In this document: positions 17,931-26,300 of the stretch, in pieces
Layout of the letters: each line of letters begins with the position of its first letter
Position numbering within the stretch: the first letter of the stretch is position 1
Source of the DNA: an uncultured Oribacterium sp.
GTDB taxonomy: Bacteria; Bacillota; Clostridia; Lachnospirales; Lachnospiraceae
Assembly (NCBI GenBank): GCA_900770445.1
Contig: CAAGKO010000067.1
Location: 1-40,186, forward strand
Length of the DNA: 40,186 nucleotides
Reading direction: 5' to 3'
The notes under the pieces: model-generated
Databases searched by the model: none
Told to the model about the DNA's origin: nothing
The model's input: the letters and a program-made list of their open reading frames with translations, nothing else
Made by a program: the position numbers and the translations under genes

Positions 17931-18485
17931 GTGACGACAGATGAAACGGCATATCAGCGGTATCTGGATGGCGAAAGTGATGCCGCTGATCTGCTGGTGG
18001 AAAAATACGCTGATCTGCTGATTTGTTATATCAACGCTTATATCAAGGATATTCATGAGGCTGAGGATCTGATGATTGAAGCTTTTTCGAGGATATTTGC
18101 AAAGGAACGACCGATTTCAGGAAATGGAAGTTTCAAAGCATATCTATATAAAACAGCGCGTAACCTCGCCCTGCGTCACCGGAAAAAATGCGGTCACGTC
18201 ATCCTGTGGATGGATCATCTCGAATTTGAACTGCCAGACAATATCCTGACCGAAACCAGAGTGTTTCTGGATGAGCGGAATCGTCAGCTTTATGCAGCAT
18301 TGGATAAACTGAAACCAGAATATCGGGAAGCAGTATACCTTTTTTACTTTGAGGGAATGAGCTATCGCAATGTGGCAGCGGTTATGTCGAAAAGTGAGCA
18401 GCAAATTAAAAATCTTGTTTACCGTGGCAAACAACGGCTGAAGTCTATTCTGGATCAGGAGGGATTTGAATATGCGGACGAATGA
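17931..18485 (+). CDS. ECF-type RNA polymerase sigma factor
   Basis: A 184-residue group 4 sigma factor. Region 2 spans about 18-70 (LLVEKYADLLICYI..YIKDIHEAEDLMIEAFSRIF) and region 4 about 118-175 (LDKLKPEYREAVYLFYFEGMS... ending in RGKQRLKSIL). There is no region 1.1 or region 3. The start is GTG 17931, 8 bases after GGGAGG (17917-17922). It overlaps the next gene by 14 bases and opens a four-gene operon with a two-TM protein, a seven-TM protein and a PrsW-type protease. That set resembles the known SigW/RsiW/PrsW logic, in which an anti-sigma factor is destroyed in the membrane. Its target promoters are unknown. Confidence 0.9.
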   Translation: MTTDETAYQRYLDGESDAADLLVEKYADLLICYINAYIKDIHEAEDLMIEAFSRIFAKERPISGNGSFKAYLYKTARNLALRHRKKCGHVILWMDHLEFELPDNILTETRVFLDERNRQLYAALDKLKPEYREAVYLFYFEGMSYRNVAAVMSKSEQQIKNLVYRGKQRLKSILDQEGFEYADE

Positions 18486-18822
18486 ACAACGCACTCAGTT
18501 AATTCATAAAAGGACAGCGGAAATAAAGCGGGAACATCGAAATAGAAAACAGCGGAGCCTTGAGGCAGTCTGTATGGTGACCTGTATGTTTTTTGTTATA
18601 GGAATCGGTGTATGGATGTCGGAACGGATGGCAGATTCCACGGTTGGAAATATCATCTATTCTACAGGAGCAGCAAGTATGATTGCCAGTCATATCGCCC
18701 TGGGCTATATCATTACAGGCCTGCTGGCATTTCTGCTTGGCGTATGTGTGACCATATTGCTGTACCGTCTGCGCCGACGGAATGAGCGGAGGCACAGAGA
18801 GGAAATAGAAGATGGGCTTTGA
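18472..18822 (+). CDS. Small two-TM protein, candidate anti-sigma factor
   Basis: This 116-residue protein has a highly charged cytosolic N-terminus (about 1-30: many Arg, Lys, Gln, Glu), one membrane helix (about 34-51), a short outside loop with Ser/Thr/Ala, a second helix (about 76-97), and an Arg/Glu-rich C-terminal tail. I recognise no conserved domain. ATG 18472 sits 8 bases after AGGAGGG inside the sigma gene, so the two are co-translated. Position right after an ECF sigma gene and topology with a cytosolic N-terminus suggest an anti-sigma factor, with the nearby PrsW-family protease as its likely processing enzyme. This is inference. Confidence 0.7.
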   Translation: MRTNEQRTQLIHKRTAEIKREHRNRKQRSLEAVCMVTCMFFVIGIGVWMSERMADSTVGNIIYSTGAASMIASHIALGYIITGLLAFLLGVCVTILLYRLRRRNERRHREEIEDGL

Positions 18823-19423
18823 ACTGATTGACAATAGTTTTCAGATCATCATACTGGGTATTTGTACCATCATCGCCCTTTTTCTGGCGCTTCGATATAA
18901 AAGCCGGAATATGCTGATTCTGGCACTGGCATATGCCTGCTTCTGTATGGGAACGACATACTATATTCTGTATCTGATCATCAGGGGAAAGGTTCCACAG
19001 ATTTTTTATGTGGCGGAGATTTCCTGGTTGGCAGCATGGCTTTTTTATCTGTCCGTCCAGATTCTGCGGATGGAGAAAATCGGATATTGTTTCTCGCGGC
19101 CTGTTGGTGGCCTGGCGATACTGATCGCCATCGTTGCTTTTTCCGACCGTGCCTTTGGTCCTTCTCTTTTCTTCTCAGCACTGTTTGCACTCACGGCAGG
19201 AGCGAACCTGTATCTTTCGATTCTTGGCATACGAAGTGTTCATCCTTATAGAAGCATGGATGCGCTGATGGCTGCCTGTACTGTTCTGCAGGTGCTTGTG
19301 TATCTGGTTTCTGATTTCACGCGGGATTATACCTGCTTCAACCTTTATTTTGCTGTGGATATCACACTGACGCTTTCCATGGCGGCACTGCTGCCGCTTA
19401 CACTGCGGGAGGTGAGTAAATGA
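18812..19423 (+). CDS. Seven-TM membrane protein of the sigma/PrsW operon
   Basis: The 203-residue protein is almost entirely hydrophobic, with about seven predicted membrane helices and short loops. Charged residues cluster in LRYKSR, RMEKIG and the C-terminal LREVSK. No enzyme motif is visible and I do not recognise the family. It overlaps the previous gene by 11 bases and the next by 4, so it is a fixed part of the operon. A sensory or scaffold role upstream of the PrsW protease is possible, since seven-helix sensor modules without soluble domains exist, but nothing in the sequence proves it. Confidence 0.7.
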   Translation: MGFELIDNSFQIIILGICTIIALFLALRYKSRNMLILALAYACFCMGTTYYILYLIIRGKVPQIFYVAEISWLAAWLFYLSVQILRMEKIGYCFSRPVGGLAILIAIVAFSDRAFGPSLFFSALFALTAGANLYLSILGIRSVHPYRSMDALMAACTVLQVLVYLVSDFTRDYTCFNLYFAVDITLTLSMAALLPLTLREVSK

Positions 19424-20061
19424 CCTGTATCGAGAATATTTTTCTCTGCCTCACCATACCGATGATTCTTTCGCTTTTTTTCATAAAAGGACAGTCTCGA
19501 AGCTTTACCCTTTTTGTAACGATGGGCATGGGTGTCTGCCTGCTAAGCGCTTATGTTACCCGGTTTTTTATGTGTTTATACGGCGTGGATGGGATGCTTA
19601 CGGCTATTGAGATTACGCCCGTTTGTGAAGAACTGTTAAAGTTGCTTCCGCTGCTGTTTTACTATCTGATTTTTGAACCAGCGCCGGGGGAACTGCCTAT
19701 GGTGGCCATCGCCATAGCAACAGGTTTTGCAACGCTTGAAAATGTATGTTACCTTACGGCAAATGGTGCAGCTGATTTCAGTTTTCTGCTGATCCGGGGG
19801 ATTTCGGCGGGCGGACTGCATATTCTTTGCGGAATCCTTTCAGGCTTCGGTATCTCCTATGTATTTCGCAGCCGCTGGCTGGCACTTACCGGAACCGCCG
19901 GAATCTTCGGTGCCTGCACAGGGTTTCATGGTATTTATAATCTGCTGATTACTGCCGATGGAGTATGGAAAGCAGCAGGATATCTCTTTCCATCTGTTTT
20001 GATTGTTTGCCTCTTCATAGCAAAAGTCAATCTGGCGAAGCTGAACATCTCTTTTAAATAA
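19420..20061 (+). CDS. PrsW-family intramembrane protease
   Basis: A 213-residue polytopic membrane protein carrying the PrsW signature motifs in order: EELLK (in PVCEELLKLLP), GFATLENVCY, a His-containing helix (GGLHILCGILSG) and GFHGIYN. In Bacillus subtilis PrsW makes the first cut of the anti-sigma factor RsiW and thereby frees SigW. Here it ends an operon beginning with an ECF sigma factor and a two-TM protein that is the obvious candidate substrate. The start ATGA overlaps the stop of the preceding gene, with GGGAGG upstream. A strong terminator at 20079 closes the operon. The family assignment is firm; the substrate is inferred. Confidence 0.88.
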   Translation: MTCIENIFLCLTIPMILSLFFIKGQSRSFTLFVTMGMGVCLLSAYVTRFFMCLYGVDGMLTAIEITPVCEELLKLLPLLFYYLIFEPAPGELPMVAIAIATGFATLENVCYLTANGAADFSFLLIRGISAGGLHILCGILSGFGISYVFRSRWLALTGTAGIFGACTGFHGIYNLLITADGVWKAAGYLFPSVLIVCLFIAKVNLAKLNISFK

Positions 20062-20078
20062 TACAGTCAATGCTCATG

Positions 20079-20112
20079 AAGCCGTCCCGTTTTGGGGCGG
20101 CTTAAAATTTTT
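20079..20112 (+). terminator. Terminator of the sigma/PrsW operon
   Basis: AAGCCGTCCC (20079-20088) pairs with GGGGCGGCTT (20094-20103) over a 5-base loop, then AAAATTTTT. The 197 bases that follow, to 20309, show no gene and no promoter I would defend. Confidence 0.9.
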
Positions 20113-20309
20113 CACTTTTCAGTGAGAAGATTCTGGCTTTTATGCCTTTTAGTAAGTAAAGGGGTAGAGACTCAGACATTGACGTTTACGAATAGATTTA
20201 TGTGTAGCTTGTGTAACGATTTTTGTATGTCATAGAGAAGTTTTTCTACTTTGTGTAGTTGGAAAATGAGTCATGCATTTTTGAAGGTAGACACCACGGA
20301 GGCAGTTTG

Positions 20310-23300
20310 ATGAAATACCGAGCGCTTAATAAACGTTTCACGTCGATTCTTCTGGGCCTGCAGATGGTTCTTCTGCAGCCGCTGTGCTCGCTTGCGGAGA
20401 TACCGCAGCAGAGTCCGACGGTGATCGCGGGCGCGAGGTTACGCGAAGACCAGCTTACGGAAGGGGAGCTGGTCTATTTCGGCGTGTCCGGACTGACGTT
20501 GAAGGAGGCCACGGACAGCTATGAGATCGCGATCTACCGTGAAGGCAATCTCGATCAGGAAGCGTCGGTGACGGTTCATACCCTCGACATCTCCGCACTC
20601 TATAACGAGGACTATCGACTGCTGGGCGACGACATCACGGAGCTCGAGAGCGGAAAAACGCTTCTGCAGCAGGCCGCCGACCGCGGCAGAGAAGAGACCG
20701 AGCGTGGTGAAGCCGTAGATGATGACAGCGAAGTCAGGGACACCGACGATAAAGGCCCGTCCCGCGGCAGTGAGGACACAGATGGTGACAGTGATGTCGA
20801 CGATTGGGACAGCGGTAGTGAGGATACAGATGTTGGCAGTGATGTCATCGCGAGTGGAAGCGAGATTGCAAGCAAAGGCAGCGAAATCTCCGACAGCGAT
20901 GAGCGCGCACTGCAGGGCACGGAGTACCGCTTCGATACGGACGGTAATCTGATCGGTGAGACCGGAAAGACGAGTCCGGAGGAGGTTCTCGAGTGGGTCG
21001 CGCAGACAGCACAGTTAGAAGCAGACGCAGATGAAGCCGAAGATGCCGAGGCATCCGAGGACATAGATGAGGATGAACATACAGATGACGATACGGATGA
21101 GCTGGCAGATGATGACACCGTAGTATCTTCACATATCAGAAGAGTAAAGAAGGCTTCTCCATCCGAGCTGGATGACGATGACACGGATGAAGCATTCGCC
21201 GAAAACAATCCGGCGGAGGATGCGGAGGACGAAGAAGAGGAGAACCGGGATGCCGACGTCGCAGATGAAGACGCCGATCTCGATGATGATTCCAGCACCG
21301 ATCTCGACGCTGGTGACGACGACCTCGACGACAAGGAGGCCAATGCTTCCGATCTCGACTCCGTCGCCTCGGCCTCCGTGCTGTCGGTCGCCGGAAGCGA
21401 TGCGGTGAGCTCGACGAAGAGCCGTCTCGCGATGCTGAAGGAGGCGGCGACGGGTGAGCCGACACGTGAAGAGGGCTCGAGCGGTGTCAGCGGCAGTCTG
21501 ACCGATGCGATCCTCTCCCAGATCCTGCCGGAGCAGGTCACGGCGATCCCACATTCCGCGGAGCAGACGATCCACTTCGCACCCGGCGAAGACGTGCAGT
21601 ACCTCCGGTTCCGCATCTGCGATGATGACCGCGCTGAGGGCACGGAGGCGTTCTCGGTGATGATCACCGACGCCGAAAACATGGAGCCATATAAGGTCAC
21701 CTCCCTCTCCGTCATCATCACGGACGACGAGGCGTCGGAGCAGTCGGCGCTTTCCTTCGCAGACGACGAGTTTATCGTCGAGGACGGAAAGGCGCTCGTG
21801 ACCCTGCAGCGCGAGGGCGCCGAATACTCGATGGCGTCCGCGAACATTCGCGGTAAGGACGCAGAAACCGGCGCGGAGCAGGTCTACGGCACCGTCGTCT
21901 TCGCACCATACGAAACCGAAAAGGAAGTGGAGCTCGCCCTTACGAAGGACAGCACACTGTATCTCAACGATTACCTGGCTGCGCAGGCCGGCACCACGAC
22001 GGAGGCGCACGCCATCGTCATCGACGGGGAAGAGGGCACGACGCTCTTCTCCAGCGTCGCTATGCTTTCAGACGAGGATGAGGAGGCCAATGCTTCCAAC
22101 GGTGCAGTCGCAAATGGTTCCGAGGATCTTTCCTTCGACATTACAATCGGTGGAAAATCCTATAAGGTAAAGTATAAAAAGGGCGATGTCGTAGCGGACA
22201 TCTACGATGAGAGCTATCAGCCGGCACTGGAGGTCGGACAGTATTTCTTCTCCGCCAGCACCGACGTCGGCGGTATCTTTTCCTATGGAAAGGATCAGCG
22301 CCACGGAAGCAAGCCGAACGGGCTCGGCACGCTCCAGAACTGCTATCTGCCTCCGAAGGGAGAAAGGGACTTTCATCTGGGAGCGGGCAAGCTGGAATAC
22401 CTCCATACGACTACCGGGTGTACCGGCTCCGTATGGAGCTCGAACGAAAATCCGCCGGCCGGCCGCCCGACCATCAACGGACTCTACTATCAGTATCTGA
22501 TTCCACACTGGGAGCAGTTAAGCAGCTACGGCGGAGGCAATAAGCTCCGCTTCAAGCTGCATGCACTGGGGGCCGGAAAGGACTTCGGGCAGAAGGACAA
22601 AAATGGTAAATTTGATTCGGAGCTTTCGAGCGAGGCAGCGATCCAGGTACAGAACGTCGCCGATAATATCGAGGCCATCGTCTATGCAGTGGATGCTTCG
22701 AAGACCCAGACGCCGAAGAGCTATATGCGCTTCTATGGTGTCGCGGCGATGTATAAAAAGTATGAGGTCGGTGTGACGAATCCGGAGACGATGAGCTTCC
22801 TCGGAACGACTGCCACCGTGCCGATGCAGGCGAAGATGGAGTGCGGTGCGCAGATCATCGAGCCGGGAAAAACCGACAGACGGAATATCTTTACAAACGT
22901 CGATACAGACGATGCGAACATCGTCTTCACCCTGGATAAAAGTACGATTAATGGTGTAGATGGCTATTTCGGTACCATCACCGGTTATACGATCACCATC
23001 CCTGCGGATGATTCGGATAAGAAGGTCACCGCCAGCTATCCGGAGGCTTATCTCAGCTACCTCGACAGCATGACCGGAAAGAGTGTGAACAGTGACGCCA
23101 TCGATCTTTCGAAGGATGCGGTGAAGACGGTGAAGGAGCGTGCAACGGCACATCTCGACACCATCGTCATGGATAAGTATTTCGTGAACTGGATCGAAAG
23201 CCTCAAGGGGCAAACCTATGCCGAGAAGGGTGAGTTGTCGAGCGCATCCTATTACCAGAAGCTGAACTTTAAGCCGACCGTAGCGTACACGGATGTCAAG

Positions 23301-26300
23301 GTCAGTGTGGTGCCACCAGATGCGGGCGGCGGAAGCACGATGGCAGGCTTTACCTCCACTAAGCTTCCGAAGGCTGGCGCTTCCGGGATCTTCCACGCAG
23401 GTGATACGCTGGATCTCAGTGCGGAAACCGAGGATGCAGATTACCGCGTCACCGGCTTCGAAATCTCCGAGGACGGCGGCGTACACTTCAACAGTATCCG
23501 GGATGCCCGATCCTATACGCTGCGTTCAGGGAAGAACTATGTGTTTCGTCCACTGCTCGCGAAGAACGATAACCATGTGGAGATCGTGTTCGCTTCCAAC
23601 GAAGCCAGAAAGAATCTTAGCATCGAAAATCTGATTTCGCAGGAAACATTGGAGGGCAGCTATCTGAAGGGAAAGAATGTCCTGAATCTGAATCCGGAAA
23701 AGAGCGGATGGGCAGAGATGATGAAGCCGGCGATTGGTGCCGCATGCACTGTCCGGGTAGTGGTGAAGGGTAAGCCTTCCGACAGCAATTTTGTATACCG
23801 TCCGGTGATCACTGATCAGATGACGGGCAGGACCTATCAGACCCAGGGCTACAGCTTCATTCTCCGCAGCAACACCGCGGATAATCTCCTGAAGCTCGAC
23901 ATCGAGAAGGTGAAGAAGAGCGATCTCAGGGAATACAGCCTCAGCGGTACCGTCGTGACGCGCGTAAAGTCCATACGTGAAACCGCGCTGGAGGCGAAGA
24001 CAAATCCGGCAGAGGGGTATGCTGTTTCACTGGCGAACGGTGAATTCGTGACGGACGGAAGCCGCCACGTACAGCTTCAGTCGGCGACGGCAGATGACAG
24101 CGGTATCATCAGCCTGGCAGGACTCCGGGCGAAGCAAGGCGACCGCGTCAGTCTCCTGATCGATAACGGCATCGATGATGCACAGGTGGCGGATTACGTA
24201 TTCGGCAGCGGTACGCTCGACCGCATCACACAGGTGTATAGTGTGGATGCCGGCATGCTCGAGGTGCAGTACCCGATCACGGCACCGGTGGTGACGTCGA
24301 TTTCCTATGATTATGATAAGTCGGAGAGCCGTCAGAAGACGGATCTTCGGAAGAACCAGGTGCGCTGCTTCGATGATAATCTGAAGCTGACGGCGCTCGT
24401 GGATATGAAGCGCCGGAGCATCGAGAAGCTGGTATTTACCGTGCGGACGGTCACCGGCTCAACAGCGGACTACGAGGGCCGTGCGACGCTGGAAGGCTCG
24501 AACATCTTCACGGCGGAGATTCCGTCGATGCTCACGAATCTGCACAACGGTGACCGGATCACGGTGCAGATCGTGGATAAGGAAAAGCGCAGTGTGACGG
24601 TGGGCGATACAGCACAATCGATCCCGATCATCTATCCGACGGTCGACACCGGTCTCGTGAGTTATGTGGAGAACGAGAAGATCGCACCGAAGAGCTTCGA
24701 TATCGACGGGGCGATGGGCGATGTAAACATTCCGCTTCTGGGCGCGGCGAAGAGCACCGCGCAGAGCGGTATCCTGAACTTCTCTCGTCTCGACTACCCG
24801 GATAAAAGCGGCTACTCGCTGAACATCAACTTCGATATGATGCTGAAGGACGGCTCCTCGAAGACGAATCAGCAGAAGACAGACGCTGTGAAAAACTATC
24901 ATGCGTCTGCCAAGAGAGCGCAGACGGCGAAAAAGGAAGCCATCGCAGCCGGAAAGGACGCAGCCAATGCCGGAGAAAGCGCAGATCAGATCCGCAGCAG
25001 GATATGGGAAGACCGGGAGCTTACGGAGCAGGAACTGAGAGATCTCAATGACTACGAGGTGAGGAAAGCAGAGAGCGAAGCGCTTCGTGAGCAGAAGCTT
25101 ACGGAAGCGTCGAACGAACGCGCGAGTATGACGAAGGCACAGGGCTACATCGATGTGCGTGCGATCTTCAACCTGAGCTTCGAATTCCTGCTGGATCCGG
25201 TGCAGAACGAGTATGTGCTCGCGACGACCGCCGTCACCGTCGGCGGTGCCGTGGATGCATCGAAAACCTTCTATACGATGGTCGGGTATGTGCCATGCTT
25301 CCTGAATCTGTCCGGTGGTGTCGAGGTCGATCTCACGATGGGCGGCGTCTGTGCGGCCGGGAAGGCGGCGTTTAGCGAAGGCGATTTTAACGCCTACAGC
25401 GGAAATGTACAGAACATCTTCTCGGGAAGTGATTTCCTGATCGAGCTGGATTCTGTCGTGAAGGCGAAGGTGCAGGTGGGCGCCGGTCTGTGCGGCGTAT
25501 TGAGTGCGCGCGGCTATGTCAGTATTCAGATGAAGCTGCAGCTGGTGAAGGACAATGTCTCCGGCGATCCGTATGGCATCATCCTGAACGCAGCCGGCGG
25601 CCTCGGCTTCGACCTCGTCCTCCTCAAAGTGAATTTCGATGTCGCAAAGATCGAGCAGGGCTGGGGCAACTATGCCGGTAAGATGAAGGTGGAGTTCTTC
25701 AACAACGCCATCACGAAGGAGTATGACGATACTCTGTCGCTGAACGCCGGAGCAGATGACGAAGAAGCGACGGCAGGCACGTTCCCGCTCCGTGCGATAC
25801 TGGACGAGGCGGCAGAAGAGTATGACGTGGCCGCTGCATTTTCACTGAACGACGCTTACGAGGAGGCGTATGCCGGCCTGGGCGAGGATGAAATCTCCTT
25901 CCAGCGCTACGACATGGGCTCGTCGGATATGAGCAGCTTCGGCGAGGAAACGTCCCTGCGGAGATCCGGTGGCGTCAATGCACAGCCGACGCCGGTAGGG
26001 ATGCGGCTACTCCATACGGATGCGGCGGAACGGACGCGTCCGGAAATGGTCGAGCTTCCGGATGGACGTGCGTTTGCAGTCTTCATCGCCGCTTCGGATA
26101 ACGGCGATAGCTCCCGCCTCAACTACACTATCGGTGATAAGGCAGGCAACTGGAGCATACCGAAAGCGCTGGACGAGGATGAAAGCTATGATTCCATGCC
26201 GGCGCTGACCGTCGTGGGAGACAAGGTCGTCATCGCATGGATGGATGCGTCGCACAAGATTGAGGGCACGAATGACGAAGAGACGATGGATGCGTACAGA

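Noticed and set aside
20612..21847. Ser-rich minus-strand ORF opposite the acidic region of the giant protein
   Set aside because: It is the complement of repeated Asp/Glu/Ser codons; no start signal or family.
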